In this document: one piece after another, positions 18,458 through 30,602 of the stretch | How the letters are laid out: every line of letters starts with the position of its first letter | Numbering within the stretch: position 1 is the stretch's first letter | From: Acidimicrobiales bacterium | Lineage (GTDB): Bacteria > Actinomycetota > Acidimicrobiia > Acidimicrobiales > SKKL01 | Assembly (NCBI GenBank): GCA_034521975.1 | Contig: JAXHLR010000003.1 | Span: 310,001-374,000 of the forward strand | Length of the DNA stretch: 64,000 bases | Direction: 5' to 3' | The notes under the pieces: model-generated | What the model was told of the DNA's origin: nothing | What the model saw: only the letters and a program-made list of their open reading frames with translations | The model's database searches: none | Made by a program: the position numbers and the translations under genes

Positions 18458-19132
18458 TCAACCCTCGGGGGTGACGAGGATGCGGGCGCCCAAGAAGGCG
18501 CCGAGACCGACGTGGCGGCCGTCGATCTCGACGGTCCTGGTGCCGTCGGGGGCGGTCGAGGTCACCTTGCCCACCTTGCCCGGCTGCACCGCCGACTCCT
18601 CGAGGAACTCCAGCAGTCCCTCGGTGAACTCCAGCTCTTCGGTGATGCGTCGGACCGTGAACGAGCGGCCGGGCTCGATCGCATCGAGGGTGATGGTGTC
18701 GGGGTCGAGCACGTAGCTCGATCCGGGGATGGGATTGCCGTGGGGGCAGGTGGTTGGTGCGCCGAGGTAGCGGTCCATGGCGGTCTCGACCGCCGGAGAG
18801 ATCACGTGCTCCCACTTGCCGGCCTCGGCATGGGCCTCGGCCCACGACAGGCCCAGCGTGTCGGTCAGGAACCGTTCAGCCAGGCGGTGTCGGCGCACCA
18901 CGCTCTCGGCCAGCTCGGCGCCGGCCGGGGTGAGCCGGATGGCTCGATCGACCTCGACCAGGCCTTCGTCCTGCATGCGGTGGATCATCTCGGATACAGC
19001 CGGCCTCGAGACCTCGAGGCGCTCAGCGATCCGGGCCTGGATGACATCGACCGCATCCTCGTGGAGCTCGAAGATGGCCTCGCAGTACTCCTCGAACGCG
19101 GGGTGGAACTCCGGCGTCTTGTAGGCGACCAT
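18458..19132 (-). CDS. DtxR-family metal-dependent transcriptional regulator
   Basis: A 224-residue regulator. The N-terminal winged helix (residues 5-70) reads VIQARIAERLEVSRPAVSEMIHRMQDEGLV; the dimer and metal-binding domain follows with RRHRLAERFLTDTLGL, EAHAEAGKWEHVISP and CPHGNPIPG. The C-terminal domain (from about 150) is FeoA/SH3-like, as in IdeR and MntR. It is expected to bind Fe(II) or Mn(II) and repress uptake genes. No clear operator palindrome or uptake gene lies beside it; a lipoprotein gene is divergent. The start is preceded by TAGACT at 6 bases. Confidence 0.9.
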   Translation of the reverse strand: MVAYKTPEFHPAFEEYCEAIFELHEDAVDVIQARIAERLEVSRPAVSEMIHRMQDEGLVEVDRAIRLTPAGAELAESVVRRHRLAERFLTDTLGLSWAEAHAEAGKWEHVISPAVETAMDRYLGAPTTCPHGNPIPGSSYVLDPDTITLDAIEPGRSFTVRRITEELEFTEGLLEFLEESAVQPGKVGKVTSTAPDGTRTVEIDGRHVGLGAFLGARILVTPEG

Positions 19133-19138
19133 CTCTCC

Positions 19139-19144
19139 AGTCTA
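19139..19144 (-). promoter_or_regulatory. Leaderless -10 box TAGACT of the DtxR-type gene
   Basis: On the minus strand TAGACT ends 6 bases before the ATG at 19132. The six bases between, GGAGAG, touch the ATG, too close to serve as a normal ribosome site. Confidence 0.5.
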
Positions 19145-19182
19145 TGGCAACGCTATCGATCGGTGGCTGCGAGATCGGGAAC

Positions 19183-19188
19183 TACGGT
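19183..19188 (+). promoter_or_regulatory. Leaderless -10 box TACGGT of the lipoprotein gene
   Basis: TACGGT ends 6 bases before ATG 19195. It and TAGACT of the divergent DtxR-type gene sit face to face within 50 bases, so the regulator could control both. Confidence 0.5.
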
Positions 19189-19194
19189 GGACCC

Positions 19195-19962
19195 ATGGCT
19201 CTCCGTGCAGCACTCCTGGTGACCGTTCTGATCCTCGCCGGGTGTGGCGACGACGACACCGAGTCGGCGTCGGACACCACGACCACCACCGGCGCGACCA
19301 CCACCTCGACCAGCTCGTCCTCGACCACGACCAGCTCGTCGACGACCACGACCACCGATCCGAACGCCTGCCCCGATGACGCCCCCATCCCCAGTGGGGT
19401 CACCGACGTCACCGAGGCCACCGTCGCCTACGACGGTGACGGTGACGGCGCCCCCGACACGCTGTCGGTCTACCCCCACGACGGGAGTTGGTGGCTCCAC
19501 GTCGAGTGGGCGGCGGGCGGCACCGCGGCGGTGACCATCGATTCGGCCTCGGGCATGGGCGCACGGCCGCTGGGCGGTCACGATCTCGACGACGACGGCG
19601 CGGACGAGGCGTGGGTCGCGATCTCGGGTCCGGCCTCGGGATCGATCGTCGGCATCTACCGGTCCGACGGCTGTGGGCTCACCCCGGTGCTCGACGAGGA
19701 GTCCGGCATGGCCTTCGAGTTCCCCGTCACCGCCAGCGTCGGGGCGATCTCGGGTGCCACTTGCGACGGTCTTGCCGACCTCGATCTGTTCACCGGCGAG
19801 CTCGAGGATCCCGACACGGGCGAATACCTCATCAGCCAGTCGCCCTACAGCTACGACGGGGTCGAGCTCACCGCCGAGTTCGGTGATGCGGGCTCGGCCG
19901 GCTTCGACGACATCGGCCAGTACTCCAGCCTCGACTGCGGAAGCCTGGCGGGAGCCCTCTAG
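19195..19962 (+). CDS. Secreted lipoprotein with Ser/Thr-rich linker
   Basis: A 255-residue lipoprotein. The N-terminus is a signal peptide ending in the lipobox LAGC (VTVLILAGCGDDD), so the mature protein is lipid-linked at that cysteine. A linker of about 33 Ser/Thr residues (19267-19362) separates it from an outer domain with acidic loops such as DGDGDGAPDTL, which could bind calcium, and two further cysteines near the end. No family is recognised. The start at 19195, not the in-frame ATG at 19144, gives a proper signal peptide and fits the -10 box. Confidence 0.75.
   Translation: MALRAALLVTVLILAGCGDDDTESASDTTTTTGATTTSTSSSSTTTSSSTTTTTDPNACPDDAPIPSGVTDVTEATVAYDGDGDGAPDTLSVYPHDGSWWLHVEWAAGGTAAVTIDSASGMGARPLGGHDLDDDGADEAWVAISGPASGSIVGIYRSDGCGLTPVLDEESGMAFEFPVTASVGAISGATCDGLADLDLFTGELEDPDTGEYLISQSPYSYDGVELTAEFGDAGSAGFDDIGQYSSLDCGSLAGAL
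19267..19362 (+). repeat. Low-complexity acc/agc repeat encoding the Thr/Ser linker
   Basis: About 96 bases of near-repeats of accacc and agctcg encode the linker of the lipoprotein. It is coding, not a CRISPR or regulatory repeat, and is prone to slippage. Confidence 0.7.
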
Positions 19963-20003
19963 GCCGGGCGAGGTCCGGCTGGGTCCGACGTCGGGCCAGC
20001 TTG

Positions 20004-20009
20004 TAGCCT
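20004..20009 (+). promoter_or_regulatory. Candidate leaderless -10 box TAGCCT
   Basis: TAGCCT ends 8 bases before ATG 20018, the longest spacing in the set. Confidence 0.4.
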
Positions 20010-20017
20010 CGGAACCG

Positions 20018-20434
20018 ATGGACACGACGGTCGACACCACCACCACCGCAGCAGCCGGCCTCGAGCCGGTGCGACGCTCCGATGCCGACGTGTTGGCGCG
20101 TCGTCTGCTGTTCCTGCCGCCCGACGCTCCCAAGGTCAGCCTCTTCGCCGCCCAGAGCGCGTTCAGCAAGTCGATCGCCATCTCGGCCACTCGGTGTCTG
20201 ATCACCTACGTCCTGTTGCCCATCCTCCGCCCGGTCGTCGACCTCAGCGGTGGCGTCGGCCCGATGCTCGGACTCACCGTGGGGTTGGTGTCGATGATCG
20301 CCATCGCGTTCGCGGTGCGCCGCTTCTTTGCTGCCGATCACAAGTGGCGGTGGCACTACTCCGCTGTCGGAAGCGCCATCTTCGTGCTGCTCATCGTGCA
20401 GGCAGGGTTCGACGTGAGGGCACTGGTCGGCTGA
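20018..20434 (+). CDS. Small membrane protein of unknown function, upstream of ilvA
   Basis: A 138-residue protein with a polar N-terminal third and three hydrophobic segments (CLITYVLLPILRPVVDL, LGLTVGLVSMIAIAFAV, SAIFVLLIVQAGF). The motif AQSAFSKSIAISATRC precedes the first segment and the loop FFAADHKWRWHYSAVG is basic and aromatic. I do not recognise a characterised family. The stop is 4 bases before the start of ilvA, so the two genes are probably co-transcribed, but a link to threonine metabolism is not otherwise supported. Confidence 0.7.
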   Translation: MDTTVDTTTTAAAGLEPVRRSDADVLARRLLFLPPDAPKVSLFAAQSAFSKSIAISATRCLITYVLLPILRPVVDLSGGVGPMLGLTVGLVSMIAIAFAVRRFFAADHKWRWHYSAVGSAIFVLLIVQAGFDVRALVG

Positions 20435-20438
20435 GCAG

Positions 20439-21977
20439 GTGACCTCCAGCGCTCGGACATCGCTCGACGAGGTGCTCCGCGCCATCCTCACCAGCAGGGT
20501 CTACGAGGTGGCGGGCGAGACCCCGCTCGACCCTGCGCCACGCCTGTCCGGGCGCTTCGGTGCCCGCGTCCACTTCAAGCGCGAGGACCTGCAACCGGTC
20601 TTCAGCTTCAAGCTCCGCGGCGCGTACAACAAGATGGCCAACCTGGAACCTGGCGAGCGCGCCAAGGGTGTCATCGCCTCGAGCGCCGGCAACCACGCGC
20701 AAGGGGTCGCCTACGCCGCCCGCCATCTCGGTCTGCACGCTCTCATCGTCATGCCCGAGACCACGCCCGAGATCAAGAGCGATGCCGTGCGTGCGCTGGG
20801 GGCCGAGGTTGTGCTGGTGGGCAACAGCTTCAGCGACGCCCAGGCGTACTGTGAGGAGCTCGTCGAGTCCACGGGGAAGGCGTTCATCCACCCCTTCGAC
20901 GACCCACTCGTCATTGCCGGCCAGGGCACCATCGGCGACGAGATCGTCCGCCGCCGCCCACCCGACCTGCACTCGGTGTTCGTCCCGGTCGGTGGCGGGG
21001 GCCTCATCGCCGGCATCGGTGCCTACTTGAAGGTGGTCATGCCCGAGGTGAAGGTGATCGGCGTCGAACCCACCGAGGCCGATGCCATGACCCGATCGCT
21101 GGCCGCGGGGTCGCCCGTGAGGCTCGACCAGGTGGGGATCTTCGCCGACGGGGTCGCGGTGCGCGACGTGGGGCGGCACACCTTCCCCCTCGCGCAGGAG
21201 GTGGTCGATGAGATGGTCACCGTCACCAACGACGAGATCAGCGCGGCCATCAAGGACGTCTTCGACGACACCCGCAGCATCGTCGAACCGGCAGGTGCAC
21301 TGGGGGTGGCGGGGGCGAAGCGCTACATCGAGGACAGGGGACTCGCCGATGTCGACGTGGTGGCGGTGCTCAGCGGGGCGAACATGAACTTCGACCGACT
21401 CCGCTTCGTGGCGGAACGGGCCGAGCTGGGCGAGGCTCGCGAAGCGCTGTTCGCGGTGACGATCCCCGAGCGCAAGGGCGCCTTCGGTGAGTTCTGCGCC
21501 ACCCTCGGCCGGCGACTCATCACCGAGTTCAACTACCGGCTCAACGACCGCTCGGTCGCCCACATCTTCGTTGGCGTCGGCATCACGTCCCGCGACGATG
21601 CCGACGCGCTGGCGACCACCCTGCGCAGCGCCGGGTACGAGACGATCGACCTGTCCGACGACGAGATGGCCAAGCTCCACGTCCGTCACATGGTGGGTGG
21701 CACCTCGCCTCAGGTGTCGGACGAACTGCTCTACCGCTTCGAGTTCCCGGAACGCCCCGGGGCGCTGCTGACCTTCCTCGACACCCTCGGCGGCCGCTGG
21801 AACATCAGCCTCTTCCACTACCGCAACCACGGTGCCGACTTCGGCCGGGTCCTCGCCGGGTTCGAGGTGCCACCGTCGGAGCGGGTCGAGTTCGACTCGT
21901 TCCTCGACACGTTGGGCTACCGGTTCCGCCCCGAGCTCGCCAATCCCGCGTACGAACGGTTCCTCAACAGCGGCTAG
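20439..21977 (+). CDS. ilvA: Threonine ammonia-lyase, biosynthetic, with two ACT-like domains
   Basis: A pyridoxal-phosphate enzyme converting threonine to 2-oxobutanoate, the first step of isoleucine synthesis. In the 512 residues the PLP lysine is in FSFKLRGAYNK (about residue 58), the asparagine loop in SSAGNHAQGVA and the phosphate-binding glycine loop in PVGGGGLIAG. The C-terminal 190 residues form two ACT-like domains (EALFAVTIPERKGAF and LLYRFEFPERPGALLTFL), the long form that is feedback-controlled by isoleucine and valine. It starts with GTG four bases after the preceding gene. No other ilv gene is nearby. Confidence 0.95.
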   Translation: MTSSARTSLDEVLRAILTSRVYEVAGETPLDPAPRLSGRFGARVHFKREDLQPVFSFKLRGAYNKMANLEPGERAKGVIASSAGNHAQGVAYAARHLGLHALIVMPETTPEIKSDAVRALGAEVVLVGNSFSDAQAYCEELVESTGKAFIHPFDDPLVIAGQGTIGDEIVRRRPPDLHSVFVPVGGGGLIAGIGAYLKVVMPEVKVIGVEPTEADAMTRSLAAGSPVRLDQVGIFADGVAVRDVGRHTFPLAQEVVDEMVTVTNDEISAAIKDVFDDTRSIVEPAGALGVAGAKRYIEDRGLADVDVVAVLSGANMNFDRLRFVAERAELGEAREALFAVTIPERKGAFGEFCATLGRRLITEFNYRLNDRSVAHIFVGVGITSRDDADALATTLRSAGYETIDLSDDEMAKLHVRHMVGGTSPQVSDELLYRFEFPERPGALLTFLDTLGGRWNISLFHYRNHGADFGRVLAGFEVPPSERVEFDSFLDTLGYRFRPELANPAYERFLNSG

Positions 21978-22011
21978 GAGTGGCCCGTGCCACCTCTTGG
22001 CCGGCCGAGAA

Positions 22012-22686
22012 TCAGTCGTCGGTGATGTCGGTGCGACCCTCGTCGTAGTAGTCCTGGTACTGGACCGGTTCGCTGACGGTGGTGGCCACCCCAGCGAGGT
22101 TGGCCACGATCCGCTTGAGGTAGCGGTGCAGCACCGCTCGCGGCACTGCCCAGTGACCGGGTTCGTCGCTGTGCATCAGCATGCGGATGTGGCGCTCCTG
22201 CTCGATCCGCATGGCATCGGCTGTGGTGCGGAACTCCGCGACCCGCTCCACGTTGTGGTCGGCGAGCAGTGCTGCCAGCTCGTCGATCATGTTCGAGATC
22301 GTCTGGTGATCCTCGATGAACCCGGCAGCATCGGGAGCATCGGCCAGCGACACCCCTTCGGTTGCCAGGTCGAAGATGTTCTTGGCCTGGTCACCGATCC
22401 GTTCGATCTTCTTGATGAGCAGGATGTGGCCGAGCACGTCACCGATGTCGTCGGGCCCCTGCACGCTCACGTGCACGACCAACTCGCGTCGAAGCTCCTG
22501 CTCGGTGCGGTTGATCCGCTGGTCGGTCTCATAGATCTCGTCGCGGACGTCTGCCGGGTCGACGCCGCCGACGAGCGTGGCGGTGGCAAGATCGAACGAG
22601 TGGCGGGCATCGGAGAGCATACGGACCACCTTGGTGGTGACCGACTCCATCCCCGATTCGCCTCGACGGAAGAACGACAGGACCAT
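22012..22686 (-). CDS. PhoU-domain protein
   Basis: A 224-residue all-helical protein with PhoU-type repeats (DVLGHILLIKKIERIGDQAKNIFDLA). The E-R-x-x-D-x-x-x-N pattern is the acidic metal-cluster motif of PhoU. PhoU proteins control phosphate transport; when next to a Na/Pi cotransporter they are thought to modulate it. It follows that gene by 11 bases, in the same orientation, so both are one operon. Many NptA-type proteins carry the PhoU domain fused at the C-terminus; here it is a separate gene. The start at 22686 follows gaaagg on the mRNA. Confidence 0.85.
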   Translation of the reverse strand: MVLSFFRRGESGMESVTTKVVRMLSDARHSFDLATATLVGGVDPADVRDEIYETDQRINRTEQELRRELVVHVSVQGPDDIGDVLGHILLIKKIERIGDQAKNIFDLATEGVSLADAPDAAGFIEDHQTISNMIDELAALLADHNVERVAEFRTTADAMRIEQERHIRMLMHSDEPGHWAVPRAVLHRYLKRIVANLAGVATTVSEPVQYQDYYDEGRTDITDD

Positions 22687-22697
22687 GACGGTACCTT

Positions 22698-23843
22698 TCA
22701 CCTCAAGAGGGCGGTGCCGATCACCGGCACCACGATGAACATACCCACCACGTAGGCGAACGCCCACGACCTTCGCTCGGCGGCCAGGTCGGCCAGGATC
22801 TCTGCAGCCCGGATCGGGAGCTCGCGGACCACCTGCACCGGGTACACCAACGCGATCGCCGTGCAGTTGAACAGGGTGTGGACCACGGCGATGGTGAGCG
22901 CCTCCGGCCGACTGGCGGCCATCGCGGCCAGCAGCGCGGTGACCGTGGTCCCGATGTTGGCCCCGAGGGTCATCGGGTAGGCGTTGCGCAGGGTGAGGAC
23001 CCCGGCGGCGGTGAGGGGCACCATGATCGAGGTGGTGATGGTCGACGACTGCACGGCGATGGTGATGATCACCCCGAGCGCCATGGCCATCAGGCCTCCG
23101 CCCTTGCCCAGCAAGGCGTTGAGTGACCGCTCGATGCGGTCGGCGACGAGCCGGCGCATGTTCTTGGTGATGAAGGTGAGCGCCCCCAGGATGACGGCGA
23201 TCCCCACCACCACCATGAGCACGCCGAGCACGTTGCCGGTCGTCCCGATCGCCTCACCTGCGTCCTGGATCCAGGCGACGGGGTGGGACACGAGCTCCTT
23301 GACCGGACTGCGCCACTCGGTGCCCGACGCACCTACGAGCTGTTCGCTGATCCCTGCTGCGATCCGTCCCAGCACGCCGGTGGCAAGCTCGAGGGGCAAC
23401 AGGACGGCAACGGCCATCACGTTGAAGAAGTCGTGGACGGTGGCTGCGGCCAGTGCCCGCCGGAACTCGACGGTCTGGCGCACGTGGCCCAGGGCAACGA
23501 GGGTGTTGGTGACCGTGGTCCCGATGTTGGCGCCCATGATCATCGGCACCGCGGCGTCGACGCCGACGGCTCCGGACGCGACGAGACCGACGATCACCGA
23601 GGTGCTCGCCGACGACGATTGGACCATCACCGTGGCCAGGATGCCGATGAAGAGCCCGGCGAGCGGGTTGGTGACCGTGGAGAACAAGGTCTCCTGCACA
23701 TCGGCGCCCAACAGCTTGATGCCGTTCTCCAGCGAGGAGACGCCCACCAGGAAGATGTAGATGAGGACGACGACGAGCGCGGCACGTGCCGGTGTCGGGA
23801 TCGGTGCCCTGGTCGTGGGACGTGCGGCCGGAGTGTCGGTCAT
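22698..23843 (-). CDS. Na/Pi cotransporter family protein (NptA type)
   Basis: A 381-residue membrane protein with two inverted halves, each with the Na/Pi-II signature: ATVMVQSSSASTSVIVGL plus MIMGANIGTTVTNTL, and IITIAVQSSTITTSIM plus MTLGANIGTTVTALL. The paired QSS motifs bind sodium and phosphate. It should import phosphate with sodium. The protein is shorter than fused NptA-PhoU proteins because the PhoU part is encoded by the next gene. ATG 23843 is chosen over an upstream frame that adds a basic, non-conserved tail. Confidence 0.92.
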   Translation of the reverse strand: MTDTPAARPTTRAPIPTPARAALVVVLIYIFLVGVSSLENGIKLLGADVQETLFSTVTNPLAGLFIGILATVMVQSSSASTSVIVGLVASGAVGVDAAVPMIMGANIGTTVTNTLVALGHVRQTVEFRRALAAATVHDFFNVMAVAVLLPLELATGVLGRIAAGISEQLVGASGTEWRSPVKELVSHPVAWIQDAGEAIGTTGNVLGVLMVVVGIAVILGALTFITKNMRRLVADRIERSLNALLGKGGGLMAMALGVIITIAVQSSTITTSIMVPLTAAGVLTLRNAYPMTLGANIGTTVTALLAAMAASRPEALTIAVVHTLFNCTAIALVYPVQVVRELPIRAAEILADLAAERRSWAFAYVVGMFIVVPVIGTALLR

Positions 23844-24004
23844 GGTTGGGAGGGGTGGTCCCGGCAAGTGACGAGGGGCCACATCCAGGCGCACCGTAGC
23901 GGACGGGACGCAGGCGGCTGTTCACCGCGTCGTCGCGGTCCGTTCACCTTCTGTCGGGACCTTCGGCGGTGGCTCGACCGCGGCGCGCGAGCCACGATGG
24001 TGCG

Positions 24005-25564
24005 GTGACCACCAGCGGCGACTCCATGGCCGACGACACCGTCGCCGAGACCGGGTTCCGCGAGCTTGCCTCCCGGTGGGCTCTGGTGTTCGGGCCCCTG
24101 GTGGCAGCGGTGGTGTACCTGGTGATCCCCGATGTCGCCGGGTCGGGAGACACCGTGGTCGAGCTGGGTCACGCCGGACGAGCCACCGCGGCCATCGGTG
24201 TGCTCATGGCGATCTGGTGGATGACCGAGGCGCTCCACGTGTCGGCCACCGCGCTGTTGCCCGTCGCGTTGTTCCCGCTGTTCGGCGTGTTCGGAGTCGA
24301 CGATGCCACCGCTCCCTACGCCAACCCCCTCATCTTCCTCTTCCTCGGCGGGTTCCTGCTCGCGCTCGCCATGCAGCGATGGGGGCTCGAGCGCCGGATC
24401 GCCGTTCTGGCTCTGCGGGTCGTCGGGACCGAACCCCGGATGCTGGTGGGCGGGTTCATGGTCCTCACCGCCACGTTCAGCATGTGGGTCTCGAACACCG
24501 CCACCGTGGCCATGATGTTGCCGATCGCCTTGAGCGTGGTCGATGCGGCGGTGCCGGGCGGACGCGGGTCGCTCATCGACCGTCCCGGTGCGTCCGGCAC
24601 CAGCTTCGCCCGGTCGCTGCTGCTCGGCATCGCGGCGAGCGCCTCGATCGGAGGGGTCGGCACGCTGATCGGCACCCCGCCGAACCTGTTCCTGGCGTCG
24701 TTCGCCCGAGACGAGCTCGGCTTCGAGATCTCGTTCGTCGACTGGCTGGTCGTCGGCGTTCCGCTGGTCGCGGTGTTCCTGCCCATCGCCTGGCTGCTGC
24801 TCACCCGGGTGCTGTTCCCGCCCGATGTCGAGCGCGATCGGCTGGCGGGTCTGCTCACCGACCGCACCGTCGCTCCGATCGGGCCGATGCAGCGAGCCGA
24901 GTGGGCCGTGCTGATCGTCTTCGTCCTGACGGCACTGTCCTGGGTGTTCCGCCCGCTGCTGGTCGATCTGACGGTGTTCGGCGCGCAGCCGCTTGGCGGG
25001 TTGAGCGACGCGGGGATCGCGGTGATCGCGGGCGTGGCCCTCTTTGTGATCCCTGCCGATCAGGGCGACACCCGCGTGCTCGACTGGGAGACGGCCCGCC
25101 AGCTTCCGTGGGGCATCCTGTTGCTGTTCGGCGGAGGCCTGAGCCTGGCGTCGGCGATCGCGGCAACCGGGGTCGACGACTTCCTCGGCCTCCAGGTCCA
25201 GGGACTCGACGTGCATCCGATCGTGCTGATCGCGGTCGTCACCACCGGGGTGGTGTTCATGACCGAGATGACGAGCAACACCGCCACCGCTGCCGCGCTG
25301 GTGCCGATCGTCGCCGCTATCGCTCCGGGGCTGGGCGTCCACCCGTTGGTGCTCGCGGTGCCGGTCGCGGTGGCGGCGAGCCTGGCATTCATGTTGCCGG
25401 TGGCCACACCGCCCAACGCCATCGTGTTCGGAAGCGGGTTCGTTGGCATCCCCGACCTGATGCGCATGGGCCTGCGGCTGAACCTGGTGAGCATCGTGTT
25501 GATCACCTCGTGGCTGCCGGTGCTGGCGTTGCCGATCCTCGGGATCGACCTGCGGCTGGAGTGA
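24005..25564 (+). CDS. SLC13/DASS family sodium:anion symporter
   Basis: A 519-residue transporter with about 11-12 membrane segments. The two diagnostic SNT motifs are present: MWVSNTATVAMMLP in the first half and EMTSNTATAAALVP in the second, where the Asn and Thr bind sodium and substrate. The family moves dicarboxylates, sulfate or phosphate; with the Na/Pi operon divergent to it, an oxyanion is plausible but not proven. I take the GTG at 24005 because CACGAT lies 6 bases upstream; ATG 24026 is an alternative. Confidence 0.9.
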   Translation: MTTSGDSMADDTVAETGFRELASRWALVFGPLVAAVVYLVIPDVAGSGDTVVELGHAGRATAAIGVLMAIWWMTEALHVSATALLPVALFPLFGVFGVDDATAPYANPLIFLFLGGFLLALAMQRWGLERRIAVLALRVVGTEPRMLVGGFMVLTATFSMWVSNTATVAMMLPIALSVVDAAVPGGRGSLIDRPGASGTSFARSLLLGIAASASIGGVGTLIGTPPNLFLASFARDELGFEISFVDWLVVGVPLVAVFLPIAWLLLTRVLFPPDVERDRLAGLLTDRTVAPIGPMQRAEWAVLIVFVLTALSWVFRPLLVDLTVFGAQPLGGLSDAGIAVIAGVALFVIPADQGDTRVLDWETARQLPWGILLLFGGGLSLASAIAATGVDDFLGLQVQGLDVHPIVLIAVVTTGVVFMTEMTSNTATAAALVPIVAAIAPGLGVHPLVLAVPVAVAASLAFMLPVATPPNAIVFGSGFVGIPDLMRMGLRLNLVSIVLITSWLPVLALPILGIDLRLE

Positions 25565-25577
25565 CCGGGTCGGGCCG

Positions 25578-25596
25578 GATCCACCCCGCGTGGGTC
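25578..25596. terminator. Possible bidirectional terminator
   Basis: gatccac and gtgggtc form a 7-bp stem with one G-T pair around the loop cccgc, in the 30-base gap between two convergent genes. It overlaps the stop codon of the SWIM gene. Confidence 0.35.
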
Positions 25597-26799
25597 AGCC
25601 GGTGGGGCCGAGGTCGACGGTGGCGTCGAGGAGATCGTCGAGGTCGGTCGCTCCTCCGGAGGCCATCGCCCACCGGCCGCTCTGCTTGACGAACAGGTAC
25701 CAGCGCCCGTCGTGGCTGCGTTGGAGCTGCTGGTGCCCGGCGATGGTGATGCGGTTCGAGCGGACCTGGATGGTGGAGGGCGGCACGCCGAGGCTCTCGA
25801 GCTGTTCCTTGGCCGCGGCCATCTCGGCGACGGGCGGGTTCCACGACGGCTCGTCGAGCACCCGCAACCCGGCTGCCCCCGCGGCTCGCCACGCGGTGGC
25901 CGATGTTTCGAGGGCAGCTTCGGTGACACCACCACGGTCGGCGAGTTGGGCATGTTCGGCGGGCGATGCCCACGCGGCTCGTCGAGCCAGGTCGGTGCCG
26001 CGGTCGAGCTCGAGCGCCGAGGTGTCGTCGCCCACCCCGACCCGCACCGCCCAGGCCCGGCGGGCAGCGTCCTCGGCGAGCGAGCGCAGGCCGGCGGAGG
26101 TGAACCCTGCGTCGGCGGGCGGTGGGCTGGGCCAGGGCGCCGGCTTGCCGGGCCCGTCTCGAGGCGGCGCGGGCACGTCGGGGAGCGGGCCGAGGTCGCG
26201 GCGCCAGGCTTCGCGGGCGACGACGCCCTCGGCTCGGGGTGGCCCGTGGGAGACCTCTGGGTCGGTGCCGGCGCGCCGGGCACGGATCGCGTCGATGATC
26301 GCGGCGCGGTCGAGGCCGCGGAGCAGCAGCAGGACGAACGGGTCGTCGTCGAGCGCGTCGGCGATGAGGTAGCAGACGGCGGCCGCGTGCTTGCACGGCT
26401 CGGCCCAGTCAGGACACGAGCACGCGGTGCGAAGGTCGCCGGAGCGGGGGAGCAGGTCGACCTCGACCGCCTCGGCGTCCGCGACGACGCCTGGATCGAG
26501 CTCGCCGTCGAGTAGCGCCGCCGCATGTCCGGCCTTGGCGGCGATGGCGTCGAGCACGCACTCCCACTCGTCGTCGCGGAAGGCCCGCACCTGCAGCACC
26601 ACCTCGTAGGGCTCGGGCCGACTGCCCTGAACCCAGGCCCGCACCCAGCTCGGCTCGATGATGAGATCGTCGGCGCGGGCCTGACGGGCGTAGGTCCGGC
26701 CCCGTGGGAGGCGGTTGGGATCGTGCACCGCGCGGCCTTCGAGCGCGTCGAGCCACGCCTGCCCCCACCACGTGTTGCCGAACGTGCGGCGTCTGGCGG

Positions 26800-26803
<4 letters not shown>
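25595..26803 (-). CDS. SWIM zinc-finger protein, partner of SNF2 helicase
   Basis: A 402-residue protein. The SWIM motif CxCx(n)CxH is seen as RTACSCPDWAEPCKHAAAVCY at about residue 130-150. The N-terminus begins TWWGQAWLDALE, the usual opening of bacterial SWIM proteins paired with SNF2 helicases. The C-terminal half is rich in Ala and Arg with no clear motif. SWIM domains bind DNA or protein. Its GTG start overlaps the helicase stop by 4 bases (GTGA), so the pair is translated together. Confidence 0.85.
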
Positions 26804-29553
<2,750 letters not shown>

Positions 29554-29560
29554 CACCACG

Positions 29561-29566
29561 ACGCTA
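29561..29566 (-). promoter_or_regulatory. Leaderless -10 box TAGCGT of the helicase operon
   Basis: On the minus strand TAGCGT ends 7 bases before the ATG at 29553. A TAGGGT on the plus strand at 29585-29590 may serve the divergent reductase gene. Confidence 0.45.
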
Positions 29567-29621
29567 CCGACCGCCTGTGACATCTAGGGTCGGGGGTCGA
29601 CCAGTCCGACGAGGAGGAACC

Positions 29622-30602
29622 ATGACCGACCCCACCACGATGCCCTATCGGCGCCTCGGCCGATCGGGGCTGGCGGTCAGCGCCTTCTCGTTCGGCTCCT
29701 GGGTCACCTTCGGCGACCAGCTCGACCTGGGTCTGGCCCGCGACTGTCTGGCCGCGGCCGGTGAGGCGGGGGTCAACTTCTTCGACAACGCCGAAGCGTA
29801 CGCGGGCGGCGAGTCCGAGCGGATCATGGGTCGGGCCATCGACGAGCTGGGGTGGGAGCGTCACAGCTACATCGTGTCGACCAAGTTCTTCTGGGGACTC
29901 CACAAGGACACGGTCAACATGACCAACACCTTGAACCGCAAGTATCTGTCGCAGGCGATCGACCGGTCGCTCGAACGCTTCGGGCTCGACTTCGTCGACC
30001 TGGTGTTCTGTCACCGAGCCGACCCCGACACTCCCGTCGAAGAGACCGTTTGGGCCATGTCCGACATGATCAGTTCGGGCAAGGCCCTCTACTGGGGCAC
30101 CTCGGAGTGGACCGCCGACGAGATCCGAGCGGCGTGGGAGATCGCCGAGCGCCACCACCTCCACAAGCCGGTGATGGAGCAGCCGCAGTACCACCTCTTC
30201 GAGCGGGCCAAGGTCGAGCACGAGTACCGCCGGCTCTACGACGACATCGGGCTCGGTCTCACCACCTGGAGCCCGCTCGCCTCGGGTCTGCTCACCGGCA
30301 AGTACGCCGACGGCGTTCCCGAGGACAGCCGAGCGTCGTTGCCGGGCTACGAGTGGCTGCGCGACCTGGTCACCGATCCCGAGCGCAACGCCAGGGTCCG
30401 CGAGCTGCGGTCGGTGGCCGAACGCCTCGACTGCTCGCTCTCACAGCTCGCCATCGCCTGGTGCGCGGCCAACCCGAACGTGTCGACGGTCATCACCGGG
30501 GCCAGCAGCCCCGACCAGGTCACCGAGAACATGGGCGCCAAGCGAGTGCTCGCCGACCTCACCCCCGACCTGCTCGCCGAGATCGACCAGATCGTGCGCT
30601 GA
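29622..30602 (+). CDS. Aldo/keto reductase, potassium-channel beta-subunit-like
   Basis: A 326-residue TIM-barrel NADPH oxidoreductase. The catalytic tetrad is Asp and Tyr in [14 protein letters not shown], Lys in VSTKFFW and His in [13 protein letters not shown]. The [21 protein letters not shown] and YWGTSEW stretches are those of the KCAB/YghZ subfamily. The substrate is probably an aldehyde but cannot be named. An excellent ribosome site gaggagg stands 6-7 bases before the ATG. The 3' end overlaps the convergent TetR gene by 44 bases. Confidence 0.93.
   Translation: MTDPTTMPYRRLGRSGLAVSAFSFGSWVTFGDQLDLGLARDCLAAAGEAGVNFFDNAEAYAGGESERIMGRAIDELGWERHSYIVSTKFFWGLHKDTVNMTNTLNRKYLSQAIDRSLERFGLDFVDLVFCHRADPDTPVEETVWAMSDMISSGKALYWGTSEWTADEIRAAWEIAERHHLHKPVMEQPQYHLFERAKVEHEYRRLYDDIGLGLTTWSPLASGLLTGKYADGVPEDSRASLPGYEWLRDLVTDPERNARVRELRSVAERLDCSLSQLAIAWCAANPNVSTVITGASSPDQVTENMGAKRVLADLTPDLLAEIDQIVR

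Noticed and set aside
19267-19362. Repetitive acc/agc tract as a regulatory or mobile repeat
   Set aside because: It codes for the Ser/Thr linker of a lipoprotein with a good signal peptide.
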